Assembly: GCA_049515555.1 (NCBI GenBank)
Contig: JBEKTY010000026.1
Coordinates: 1 to 64,000 of the forward strand
DNA: 64,000 nucleotides
Reading direction: 5' to 3'
Origin: JBEKTY01 sp049515555
GTDB taxonomy: Bacteria > Planctomycetota > Planctomycetia > Pirellulales > Thermoguttaceae
Shown: positions 53,004-62,700 of the stretch, piece by piece
Numbering within the stretch: the stretch's first letter is position 1
How the letters are laid out: every line of letters begins with the position of its first letter
The notes under the pieces: generated by a model
What the model saw: only the letters and a program-made list of their open reading frames with translations
Database searches by the model: none
Told to the model about the DNA's origin: nothing
Program-made: the position numbers and the translations under genes

Positions 53004-54326
53004 GTGGCTGTCGTCTTGATTGCATCCGATCTGGAAGACGACTATGTTAAGACGACGTTGCCGGACCTGCTTAAACAGGCAGGGCATGTGTCGGAAGTCG
53101 TCCATCCTCTTGAACAAATGGCCAAGGTGATTCGCGAGACCTGCCTTGCCTGCGGGGGGATTGATCTCGGTATCTTGGTCCACTCGACGAACAGTTCCTC
53201 TGGCCAGGATAGCCCGTATCGGATCGCTAAGCACATCCGAGAAATCCCGGACAGTTTTTCATTCAGAAACGCGGTGAAGGGGAAGAGCTTGCCTCTATTG
53301 GTCATTGGAAAAGACCTGATGACATCCTTGAGCGCAATTGAATATGATGCGCTAAGCCAGTTGGATTGGGTATCAACGTATAGCTTGGAACCGTCGAAGG
53401 GCTCGCCGCTAGGGTCACTGGCCGCGATTGACTTGTTAGGCCAATTGAATGGTGGGTCAGCCTACCGTTTAGAACCATCGGACGAAGTGCCGCGACCGTC
53501 GCTGCCCAGCGCCGTCAATGACCTCATCTATAACTGGCGCACAGCTCTATTACATGAATTAGAGTGTGTCGGCTATGCGGTCATTCTTGCCGCTGACGGC
53601 AGTCTGACCGTGAATCCCACCTTCAAGAAGATGGAAGTTGAGGGGGAAATACTCGCGCCAAACACAAGTCTTGCTTGCCTCAGAGATTCTGGTTACCTGA
53701 TCGTGTCCAGCGATGTTTGCCGAGCATCCCATTCATACGACGAGCTTGCGAACCTTATCAAGAATTTTCGCGTCATCGCCAAAGCACGGAAGACCAAACC
53801 CGAAGAGGTGTTTCAGACCTTCTTTTCGGAGAATCCAAGACTTCTCTTCCAGCAACCCTTTTCGCAAATCTGGACGAAGCCCCGGCTGCCAAGACCTGAA
53901 GACTTGTCAAAATGGCTTGAGCCGGACTTTGTGGTAAAGCCATCGGTCATGCCGCAGATCGGATCGAAATGGAGAGTGCTCGACATCAAGCTACCCGATG
54001 TGAGGCTGACCAAGAGTAGCAAGTTCCATCCGACGTTCTCCGCAAAACTGTTCCACGGCTTGCAACAGGTCTACAACTATCGACGGTACTTTGGTCGTGA
54101 GGATGCCGCGAGGTTCTTGCTCAAGGAGTTCGGCTACCAACCAAGGAACCCTCAACTAGCGATCTTGATCGGGCGTAGGCCCACGTCAAGAGAGACCCAG
54201 ATCCTGGGCGAAACATTTGAGTCCACAGGAATGTATCGCGTGGAGATCATTACTTACGATGAGCTTCTTGACGCACAGTCACTATGGATTGAGACCCAGT
54301 TGGAATGGCTCAAAAGGCTCAACTGA
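53004..54326 (+). CDS. Shedu-like (DUF4263) PD-(D/E)XK nuclease with N-terminal sensor-like domain
   Basis: 440 residues from the GTG at 53,004, with AGGAG 8 nt upstream and 11 nt after the helicase stop. Residues 1-200 are unusual: a Rossmann/response-regulator-like start (VVLIASDLEDDYVKTTLPDLLKQAG) and further alpha/beta units. The C-terminal domain fits the Shedu nuclease: FFSENPRLLFQQPFSQ, EPDFVV (Asp308), VLDIKLP (Asp327, Lys329), then LQQVYNYRRYF (Gln about 354) and the end. The catalytic D...DxK...Q set is complete. Codon use and lower G+C differ from the helicase, suggesting a separate origin. Confidence 0.8.
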   Translation: MAVVLIASDLEDDYVKTTLPDLLKQAGHVSEVVHPLEQMAKVIRETCLACGGIDLGILVHSTNSSSGQDSPYRIAKHIREIPDSFSFRNAVKGKSLPLLVIGKDLMTSLSAIEYDALSQLDWVSTYSLEPSKGSPLGSLAAIDLLGQLNGGSAYRLEPSDEVPRPSLPSAVNDLIYNWRTALLHELECVGYAVILAADGSLTVNPTFKKMEVEGEILAPNTSLACLRDSGYLIVSSDVCRASHSYDELANLIKNFRVIAKARKTKPEEVFQTFFSENPRLLFQQPFSQIWTKPRLPRPEDLSKWLEPDFVVKPSVMPQIGSKWRVLDIKLPDVRLTKSSKFHPTFSAKLFHGLQQVYNYRRYFGREDAARFLLKEFGYQPRNPQLAILIGRRPTSRETQILGETFESTGMYRVEIITYDELLDAQSLWIETQLEWLKRLN

Positions 54327-54394
54327 ACTAAGGAGCTGGTCAGAATCTCGGGGCATCGTGACTCTGCACCGCGTAGGGTTGGGTAGGCTGGCCG

Positions 54395-54523
<129 letters not shown>

Positions 54524-54734
54524 CATCTCGGCCAAGGCGGTATAGGCCGGTGGAGACCAGGGACAACAGCAGCAAGGCGGCCCCGATCCCGTGTAGCAGC
54601 AACAGGACCAGCAGCGAGCACAGCAAGGGAGCGAACTGGCAGCCGCTCCCGTGCAGCCCGGCATGGCGAAACAAGCCCAACAAGCCAGTCACGATAGTTG
54701 GCAAGAATCGAAGCTCCCCGCACCCTGGACGCAC

Positions 54735-55008
54735 TGCTGGGAGGCGCTCCGAGGGCCTTCATTCCAGCCTCGCAGCCTCGATTCCGTCAACTTGGGCGGG
54801 GTGCGGGGAGCGGGGGGCAACGAAAACAGTCCGCCGCACCACGGTCGAATCCCCCTACCTCACCTAACGCGGTGGCCGGTTTGCTGCTCAAGGCGGCACT
54901 GATCAGTTGCGACGGCAAGCATGCCCAAGATGACCGCGACGAGCGAGAGCGGCATTGTCGATGAGATCGAGGAGAAGCCCTGGAGCGTGTACGGCAACAA
55001 GGCACTAC
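54735..55008. other. Decayed spacer with a dispersed repeat
   Basis: 54,861-54,907 resembles 28,024-28,072 (both contain TAACGCGGT, then TTTGCTGCTCAA and GCACTGATCA). No intact gene. Confidence 0.4.
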
Positions 55009-55188
55009 TCACCAGCGCCAGCCGCCCAGTGCGGCAGTAGGTTGTGGACTGTCCGGCTGACGCCGGTCGGTGTGGCACTGGCGCGGGCAGCACACGCAAT
55101 CAGCCAAGGCATCGACGGCCTCGCGGGCGAAGCGGGCAAGCTCGCCGATGCTGAGCAGTTCAAGATAGCTGTTCCAGGTTGAAGGCAT
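55009..55188 (-). pseudogene. Radical-SAM (PflX-like) N-terminal remnant
   Basis: 59 codons: MPSTWNSYLELLSIGELARF..., with CVCCPRQCHTDRR, which matches the CxxCPRxC-V-x-R start of PflX-type radical SAM proteins. After the stop, a +1 frame continues CRTGRLALVSSA, as in the intact family, but no radical SAM CxxxCxxC follows. The gene is frameshifted and truncated. Confidence 0.4.
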
Positions 55189-55245
55189 CGTGGTGTCTAG
55201 GCAGACATCTTGGCACGCTTCATATCCTGATGGCGAACGAAATCC

Positions 55246-56583
55246 TTACACGGGATTCGGAGGTCCTGCGGAAGAATCGCCTTGCTCGGTCTGCCTCGGC
55301 GATGTGTTGTCGGGCGGGGAAGGAACGGCAGGTGGGTTTCTTGGAGGTGACGGCCTTCGCCCGCGAATGATCATCATTCCACGAGAACTGACGGGCCATA
55401 CAATGTTCTCAGGCACTACGGAAAGCGGTGCGGAGTCTTCTGTGGATGTGGCTGGGCCGGTCGGCTGAACACCTTCAACATCAGTCACAACACCCTCGTC
55501 GTCAGGCGGAGCTTCTTCGTCGTCAGGCACATCGGCTTCTTGATGATGCCAGCCCTGAGCCGCCAAGTCGGCTTCCATACGCTCCCGGAGATGCACGTAG
55601 GCCGTATCATCGTCCGGCAGCTGCCAGTAGTGGCGTCCCCCGCGACCGAAGCCGTCGCGATGTGAAACGATGCCAAGAGCTTCGCGGGCCCGTCTCAAGG
55701 TGCGCGGAGTGATGCCTTCCTGTCTTGCCGCAGTGTGGACTTCGCGCTGCAAGACGGGGCCGCCAGCAAGTGTTGCGAACAAGAAGTACATGGCCTCATC
55801 GAGTTCTGGGCGAGACCGTCCCCCCGCTGCTTCGAGGAGTGTAATGGCGGAATGTGGACTGGTCCCCAGCCACTCAACGGCCACGCCCTCGCCGATCTCC
55901 AGCGGCCTCAAGGAAAGGCTTTCCGAAATTGCGCCGAGGTTCGTCTTGGTCTGGGCCAGGACTCGACGTTCGTGATCGGCGGGATCGACTGCGAGAAGCA
56001 GTCCCGAGCGAACAGCCCCCATCACGCCGATGCTGCCCAGCCCACGGTAAAGCGGATTGCTTCCACCCGACTGGTTCAAGTGCCGAGCGAGCACCACCGC
56101 AACCCCCGTTTGCTCCGCCATTGAGACCAACGGCCCCAATGATCGCTGGACGGCCTGGTAGTTGTTCGCGCTTCCCCCCAGGAAATTCATCAAGGGGTCG
56201 ATGGCGAGAAGCCGAACCTGATACTCACGTATCAGGGCCTCGATCCGCTGCACGTCGCGAGGCAACACTATATGCTCGCCGTGCCGGTCGTATGCCAGCA
56301 CCCTTGTGAGATCCGCCCCACAGGCGGTCAGGCGGTTGTGGATGTCGTCCAGTGTGTCCTCAGCCTGAAGTAAGACGACGTTCGCAGCAGCATGCCTTTC
56401 GTCGCTGCCGTACATCGCCCGCCCTGTTGTGACTCGGGCGGCAATCTCGTATATGAGCGTGCTCTTGTTCGTCCCCGGATCGCCATCCAGGAGCGTGAGG
56501 CATCCCATCGGTATCCGACCTGGCCAGAGCCACTGGCGGGGAGCCGGAACGTGGTTGCTCATTCGGACGAAGCCTTCAGACAT
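55246..56583 (-). CDS. RepA/KaiC-like AAA ATPase of the element
   Basis: 445 residues from the ATG at 56,583 (GCGGAGACAGC upstream). The N-terminus (WLWPGRIPMGCLTLLDG) and P-loop GDPGTNKST (34-42) start an AAA_25/RepA-type fold. Asn39 replaces the usual Gly before Lys40. Walker B-like VRLLAIDPLMNFL follows, then VVLARHLNQSGGSNPLYRGLGSIGVMGAVRSGLLL. The C-terminus has a winged-helix-like unit (LDEAMYFLFATLAGGPVLQREVHTAA) and a long acidic and Pro-rich tail. RepA-type hexameric helicases support replication of plasmids and elements; many integrative elements of planctomycetes carry one. It lies at the right end, opposite in direction to the integrase. Confidence 0.75.
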   Translation of the reverse strand: MSEGFVRMSNHVPAPRQWLWPGRIPMGCLTLLDGDPGTNKSTLIYEIAARVTTGRAMYGSDERHAAANVVLLQAEDTLDDIHNRLTACGADLTRVLAYDRHGEHIVLPRDVQRIEALIREYQVRLLAIDPLMNFLGGSANNYQAVQRSLGPLVSMAEQTGVAVVLARHLNQSGGSNPLYRGLGSIGVMGAVRSGLLLAVDPADHERRVLAQTKTNLGAISESLSLRPLEIGEGVAVEWLGTSPHSAITLLEAAGGRSRPELDEAMYFLFATLAGGPVLQREVHTAARQEGITPRTLRRAREALGIVSHRDGFGRGGRHYWQLPDDDTAYVHLRERMEADLAAQGWHHQEADVPDDEEAPPDDEGVVTDVEGVQPTGPATSTEDSAPLSVVPENIVWPVSSRGMMIIRGRRPSPPRNPPAVPSPPDNTSPRQTEQGDSSAGPPNPV

Positions 56584-56924
56584 GATGCTGTCTCCGCGAC
56601 ATGGTTGGCCAAGGTCGTCATACTTGGCCACGATTTCGATGGTCAAGCATGGAGTTTGGCCAAGTATGGGATCGGCTTCTCGGGACCAATCCCTTTCGGT
56701 CACGAAGCTCCCGAAACCAGGTTTGGTAGTATGGTGAGTTTAGGAAGGATGCGCAATAAGCGCCCTTGCGAATCGACGAACCCTGCCTGCGCTTCTTGGG
56801 CTGCGTCTCGCGGCCTTGTCGAGAAGCTGGCCAAAGACACGTCCTTGTGGATCGCTCGCAGCTACGCGGCTCTGAAGGCCCTTCTTGGCCAAGCGGAAGG
56901 ACAGAGTGGCCACACCCCGAAGTT

Positions 56925-56967
56925 CTCCCTTTCGTCACAGAAAAGGTATCTCCAAAGGTATCTCCGA
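56925..56967. promoter_or_regulatory. Right cluster of GGTATCTCC motifs (putative integrase arm sites)
   Basis: Direct copies at 56,947-56,955 and 56,959-56,967 in a 43-bp segment that matches 21,844-21,886 at 40 of 43 positions. It lies 72 bp from the right attachment site; the left copy lies 63 bp from the left site. Confidence 0.65.
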
Positions 56968-56980
56968 ACCCAAGAAACGA

Positions 56981-57004
56981 AAACAGCCGCACTCGGCGGC
57001 TGCT
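56981..57004 (-). terminator. Rho-independent terminator for tRNA-Pro
   Basis: On the minus strand CAGCCGC-CGAGT-GCGGCTG (7-bp perfect stem) is followed by TTTTCGTTT. It is 39 nt after the tRNA 3' end and belongs to the element, so the element supplies the terminator for the host tRNA. Confidence 0.7.
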
Positions 57005-57039
57005 TCGTAAGTCCATTCGGGATAAGGACTTCCATCTAA

Positions 57040-57085
57040 GTCGGGGCGACTGGATTTGAACCAGCGACCTCTTGGTCCCGAACCA
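57040..57085. other. Right attachment site within tRNA-Pro
   Basis: Exactly repeats 21,735-21,780. It spans the 3' side of the tRNA from the anticodon loop to just beyond the discriminator base. Confidence 0.92.
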
Positions 57086-57117
57086 AGCGCTCTAGCCAGG
57101 CTGAGCTACGCCCCGTA
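57043..57117 (-). tRNA. tRNA-Pro (anticodon CGG)
   Basis: 75 nt. The acceptor stem is CGGGGCG/CGCCCCG with discriminator A. The anticodon arm is CTTGG-TTCGGGA-CCAAG, giving anticodon CGG, which reads CCG (Pro). The T arm has TTCAAAT in the loop. CCA is not encoded. It is intact although it is the integration site, because the element brings a matching 3' half. Confidence 0.93.
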
Positions 57118-58021
57118 ATCTCTAAGTGCTTTTCTGGTAAGCCTTTGCGATCCTCCACTCGTCGTCGTCAAAGTCGTCCTATTCCACCCAAACTAACGTT
57201 CTTGCATCGGTTTGGATGGCCGTTATCAGACGAAATCAGACGGCAATCAGACGGAATCAACCGCCGCCGGGACCGCCCCAGCGACAACCAATAGGTAAAG
57301 GATACCAAGCGCCTGAGCATCGGTCAACCACAGGCCATGCGGTCGGTCTTGCGGTCGGGGCCGGCCAGCGGAGTCAAAGGTTGCCCCCCACCGTCCTGCT
57401 GGTGCTGGCTGGCTTGGTCGTAATCGTCCGGGCTGTGAACCCGCAGGACCCCGGCGACCAAGCTGCCTGACGCCAGCAGCGGCCGACCTGACAGGCGATC
57501 CCGACCACACGGGAAGCGGGCGGATTGTGGCCCCAATCGGCGACGGCAGCCGGCAACACGGCCGAGGCATGACGGCGGCCGATCCGCCGGGCTCCTCAGA
57601 TGGCCGACCGTAGGCGCTGTCCACGTTGGCAAGAGGGTCGCCCTGCCTGGTTCGGCCAACATTGCGGCAGGGCACCATCGACCGTGGCGACCAACAGTGT
57701 CGCCACCCTGACGCCGCCGGCCAAGGTGACGGCATCGAAGTCTCTCCGCAGGACAGCGGAAGGTTCCTTCGGCTGGCCGATCTTGGACGATCGACGGCAA
57801 GCCCAGGTCAAACGACACCCACCGCCAGTGGCGATACGCCGTCTTTCCGGTTGTCCGGCTGCCGGAGTTGTCGCATCGCGTCGAAGGCCCACTGGTAACT
57901 CGCGGGTATTCTCTCAGAAAGCCTAAAGAACGCCCGTCAGAGAGCCGATAAACGGCAACACTCGTCGGTTTCTGATCGGCCGGCACCAAGGGGGGTGGCC
58001 GGCAAAACAAGAAACCATTGC
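57118..58021. other. Gene-poor spacer right of the tRNA
   Basis: About 0.9 kb. ORFs occur on both strands, but none has a ribosome site with a recognisable domain. AGACGAAATCAGACGGCAAT near 57,230 contains a short recurring CAGACG word. The promoter of the tRNA must be in the first part. Confidence 0.5.
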
Positions 58022-59746
58022 ATGGCCAGCGCACTGTACCCCCCATTTCTCAGTCGCTCAGTGGCCGCCTTTGCTCTTGCAAGGGCGCTCGCTGTAACGT
58101 TTACAGTCGCAATCGCCTTTGGTAGTTGCCCGGCTCTTGCCCAACTCGACGGTTCTGGCTCGTCGTCTCCGCGCCGTCTAAAGTGGATACCATACCAGCC
58201 GATCCTTGCGGAACCAGATCATGGCCAGGATGCCGAATCCCAAGGCGATGCGAAGGCCAACGGGCATACCGAATCGCCGTCAGCCAATTTGCCCGTTGCC
58301 GGGGCTAGTCGGTCTTCCCCCAGTTCCACGTCCCGTGTTGCACAGGCCGGGTTTCAGACTCCAGCAGATGAACGGGCACAAGGGGTTGTAGCAGCAAACA
58401 GCGACAGTACCCGGGCGTCGGCCAGTGCATCGGGGGGAACGTATCCTTGCCCTAATTCCGCGTCTCGCGCTGTGCCGGCCGGATTCCAAGCCGGGGTGGA
58501 TCAAGAACCCCAGATGCCCGCCGGACACCAGCCTGGCCCTGAATACTCGGAAGAGTCCCCCGACTTCGTGCCGTATGATAGGGCCGGCAGCGGGTGTTGT
58601 CCTGCCGACTGCACGCCAGGACGGTGCGGTCCAGGGTGCTGCGGACCAGGATGGTGCGGTCCATGCGACCCGTGCTACTCGCCGCTGCATGGCTGTCTTT
58701 GGGTTCGCGGTGAATACTTGCTCTGGTGGACACGGGGGAGTGCTCTCCCGCCTCTGGTCACGACAAGTCCGGCGGGCACGACCCCGGACGTAGCCGGTGT
58801 GCTCGGTCAACCTGGCACGCGGGTCCTTTTTGGTGACCAGACTGTCAACACCGACGTTCACTCGGGCGAGCGCATCACGCTGGGCTACTGGTTCGAGCCT
58901 TGCCATTGCATCGGCATCGAGGCGAGCTACCTGGGAATGGGTCGGGAAGCAACGAGTTTTTTTGCCGCGAGCCCCGAGACCCCTATTGTCGCGCGGCCCT
59001 ACTTCGATACTCAGACAGACACTCAGAGTGCGATGCTGATCGCCCACCCAGATTTTCTCCGCGGATCGGTGAACGTTGATGCCGCGACCGAGCTTCAGGC
59101 CGTCGAGGTGCTGTTGCGACCGAACTTATTTTGGCGACCTTGTGATCGGATGGATTTTCTGGTCGGCTGGCGCAATGCTCGGCTGGACGAAAGCCTGCGA
59201 ATCAGTCAGTTCTCCGAGTGGACTGCTTCGCAGGGACAAATTGTGGCTGGCACGACCAAGAGCCTCTTCGACCTATTCGACACCGAGAATCAGTTCCAAG
59301 GGGCTGAATTAGGAGTCGTGTATCAACAGCACATAGGCCGTTGGTCTTTGGAAACGCTGATGAAACTCGGGCTGGGCAACACGCACTCTCGGGTGCTCAT
59401 TGACGGCATGACGACCACGACAGTTCCGAATGGGGGCACCACGACCTTTACCGGCGGTCTATTGGCGCAACAGACAAACATCGGGCAGCACGACAAAAAC
59501 CAGTTTTCCATGATCCCTGAATTGGGGGTGACAGCCGGCTGCGATCTCACCTGTCGGTTGCGGGCAACGTTCGGCTATACCTTTCTGTATTGGAGCCGAG
59601 TCGCGCGCTCGGCCGACCAGCTTGACCCGAACGTCTCGCAGTTGCCACCCGAAGCGCCCACCGGCGCTCACCGGCCGGCGTTCGCCTTCGTAACAAACGA
59701 CTTCTGGGGGCAGGGCGTGAACTTCGGCCTTGAGTATCGCTTCTGA
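58022..59746 (+). CDS. BBP7-family outer-membrane beta-barrel protein
   Basis: About 574 residues from the ATG at 58,022 (a GTG at 57,995 is possible). A signal peptide (SRSVAAFALARALAVTFTVAIAFGSCPALA) leads into a Ser/Gln-rich linker. A Cys-rich knot follows (CCPADCTPGRCGPGCCGPGW and on). The barrel begins with CLWVRGEYLLWWTRG, the signature start of planctomycete BBP7 proteins, and ends FWGQGVNFGLEYRF with a terminal Phe as in outer-membrane proteins. Its Cys-rich knot resembles the lipoprotein at 304-1,068. Role: outer-membrane porin or surface protein; the specific function is unknown. Confidence 0.88.
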   Translation: MASALYPPFLSRSVAAFALARALAVTFTVAIAFGSCPALAQLDGSGSSSPRRLKWIPYQPILAEPDHGQDAESQGDAKANGHTESPSANLPVAGASRSSPSSTSRVAQAGFQTPADERAQGVVAANSDSTRASASASGGTYPCPNSASRAVPAGFQAGVDQEPQMPAGHQPGPEYSEESPDFVPYDRAGSGCCPADCTPGRCGPGCCGPGWCGPCDPCYSPLHGCLWVRGEYLLWWTRGSALPPLVTTSPAGTTPDVAGVLGQPGTRVLFGDQTVNTDVHSGERITLGYWFEPCHCIGIEASYLGMGREATSFFAASPETPIVARPYFDTQTDTQSAMLIAHPDFLRGSVNVDAATELQAVEVLLRPNLFWRPCDRMDFLVGWRNARLDESLRISQFSEWTASQGQIVAGTTKSLFDLFDTENQFQGAELGVVYQQHIGRWSLETLMKLGLGNTHSRVLIDGMTTTTVPNGGTTTFTGGLLAQQTNIGQHDKNQFSMIPELGVTAGCDLTCRLRATFGYTFLYWSRVARSADQLDPNVSQLPPEAPTGAHRPAFAFVTNDFWGQGVNFGLEYRF

Positions 59747-59763
59747 AGACGAGTCGGTCTGCG

Positions 59764-62700
59764 CTATACCTGGTCGCCCCAAATGCCCAACGCGAACACA
59801 GCGTCAATCTCAAGCGGGCCGGGAACACGGCGCAATCCTGTACCCAGGTGCGGACTCATCAAGCCGGAGGTGTCGGTGTTGGCATCCGGCAGGCCCGCAA
59901 CGTGGCCCAACTCGTGCTCCACGACTGTCAGCAAGTCCATGTGAGCAAGCGCCCGCGGATCGACCGCCTGCAATTGCCCGGTGGCCTTTGCCGGCTGGAA
60001 TTCCTCGTCTTGGGCGGGCGTAGGATCGACAAACCAGCCGTAGCCGGCTGCGTCCTGATCGAGGTACACGGTGTTGTGATCCGTCATGCCCAAGTACGAC
60101 CCCGGCAGGTTGCTTACGACGAAGCTGGTGTTACGCAACGTGGCCAAGGTCTGCTGGTCCAATCCGGCGACAGCCCAACGAGCGATGGCCTCTGTGACAA
60201 TCGGGCCGATGGTGTCTTGCGTGATTGTTGCCGCCTGTGCGGTTCGGGCCGGAGTCCCGCTGGCCTGCGGTGCGTTTGGGACGACTGTGGGAGGACTCAC
60301 ACTTCCCAAGTTGGAAGCTATGACATCAGGCGCGGCCGTTTCTGCCTGCGCGTTGAGGGCAGGTTGTGGGATCGTTGTGGCCTGCTGTGCCGCAACTGCG
60401 ATCGGTTGAACACTCTGGTAGCCCGTTTGCTCGGCGCTGGCCACGGCTTGCCGCATGACCTGATTCCATTGCGCCGAACCAACAGGCAGGCTCGATGTCG
60501 CTAGCACGCGGTTCGGAATACAACCAGGGCGTAGGCCGCCATCCCAGAAGTCAACCCTGCTATCCTGGCCGTTCACCACGTTGGCCGCAATCGAATCCGG
60601 GCCGCCCGGCAGGCAAGCCTTCGGATGAGTCTCGCTTACCTGGTAAGTTCCGGCCGGGAGGCCCGAGAACTGATACCATCCGTTGTCATCAGTCGTAGTC
60701 GTCTTCTTGGCCGGGCCATCGAGCGAGATGGTCACACCGGGCAGGCACTCACCGGCGTCGATCTTGCCGTTCCGATTCGCGTCAACGTAAGCCCAGCCAG
60801 AAATGCTGCCACTTACCACCGTCTGGAAGTTGATGACAGCGGACTTCGCATCGAGGGTCCAACCGGACGCCGTGGAGCTTGCGGTGAAGTTCACCGAAGT
60901 TGAGCCGGACGCTGTTTGCGCTGCCGTGTAGTTGGCAGTAAACAGACGAATATCCAATTCTCCCGGCCAGTTGCTATTCAAATCCGCCCAGGAGATCAGC
61001 ACGTACTTGTCTGTTAGTGGATCGCCGTCATAGTTTTCAGTATCGTCTACCGGCGTCTGCTCTTGGATAAAGCCGGTCCCAAGACGATCGGCAATCCCCC
61101 CGAACGTCAGCAGTGACGAGTTGTAGTGTATCCGCAGGCCAAGCCCCGTCACGTCCGCATTGGCCGGGTCCGTCGTGTAGTTGACATGGAGAACGACGGG
61201 AGAACCGGGGCTGACCGTTTGGGTCAGCGGATCGGGCGTAACGATTTGGCGATTCACCACCTGCGCGGCGACCGAAGCTGGCGCTGTGGCATCACTGGCC
61301 TGCAATCCTTGCACGGAGGCGGGTTGCGTGACCACCGCTGTGTCGTAGGTCGTGCCTGCCTGGAACGAACTGATGGTCGGCGCTGCCTGCTCGACGTTGA
61401 TCGACGCGCTCTTGGTCGCTGTCGAAGCTGGCGATGGATTATCACTGGCCTGCAATCCTTGCGGAGGGTCGAGTTGCGTGGCACCCGCCGGGTCGTAGGT
61501 GGTACTCACCAGGTTGGACGAGGTGATCGTCGGCGTGGCCTGCTCGGCGTTGAGCGACATGCTCGGCGTCGCCGCCAAAGCTGGTGACGGGTCGTCACTG
61601 GCTTGCAATCCTTCCAGCGGCATGAAGCTGCCCAGGTATGTTACGATCGCGGCCGGGTCTGTTCGGGTGGCATTGGGGGCCAGGGCACCTGCCACCAGTT
61701 GTTGCCCCGTCCAGCCGGAGAGGTATCGGTCGATCAGGATGCCGTCTGTCAGGGCATCCACCGTGCCATTGCCGTCCACATCGAGCATCGTGCTGCGACC
61801 GCCATCAAGGAACGTTGCAATGGCGGTCGGATCGGTGCGTGTTGCATTCGGGGAGAGCACGCCGTCAACCAGCGCAGTATCGCGGAAACCAAACAGGTAA
61901 CGAAGTATGAGAACGCCATCGTGCTGGGCATCCGGCGGCCCGCCGCTTCCGTCGATGTCAAGATTGACGGTCTGAGCGGTCACCGTGATTGATTGGCTCT
62001 GGAAGTTGTAGCCTGCGGCAGTGGAAGAAGCGGTGAATCGAATGGTGGTCTGGGTTCCTGCCGCCACGCCCGGTGCTAGAGTGAAACCCGATGTCAAGAG
62101 ACTGACCGGCAACCCCTGGTTGGGCCACTTTCCATTGATGTCCGCCCAACTCACTAGCACATACTTGTCGGTGGCGGGATCATGGTCATAATCGGCGGTA
62201 TCGGCAATCGGCCCCGACTGTTGAATAAAACCGGCCTGCAACACGTTGCTTAGCCCGCTGAACGTCAGTAGCGACGAATTGTAGTGAATCCGCAGACCAA
62301 GGCCAGTCAGCGTGTTGTCATTGTCGGAGGTGGTGTATTGCACGCCGACACTGAATCCATGCCCTGCGAGCACCGACAGACTGCTCGCAGTGCCGGAGAC
62401 TGTCTGCGTCAGCGTTGTCTGTGGCACAATCGTGAGCGTGCCGGGGGTGAAGGTCGTGAAGTCGTAGTTCGTGGCGGTCAGCGTGCCCTGAGCCACGGTG
62501 ATCGTGTACGTCCCCACCGGGCTGGCGGCCGTCGCCGTCGTGCCCAGGGCCGCAGTGCCGCTGACCACGCCCGACGTGTCGCCGTTGACGAAGCCGCTGA
62601 TCGTGTCCGTGAACGCCGGGTTGGCATCGCCGTAGGTCTTGCTCTTGGCGTCGGCCGCCACCGTCAGGTGCGCCTTGTCCACCGTGAGAGTGCCGGGGGT

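Larger units (their letters stand above)
56584..57039. other. Right end of the element, non-coding
   Basis: About 450 nt between the ATPase start and the tRNA. It contains the right arm repeat (56,925-56,967) and the terminator described separately. No gene is seen. Confidence 0.5.
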
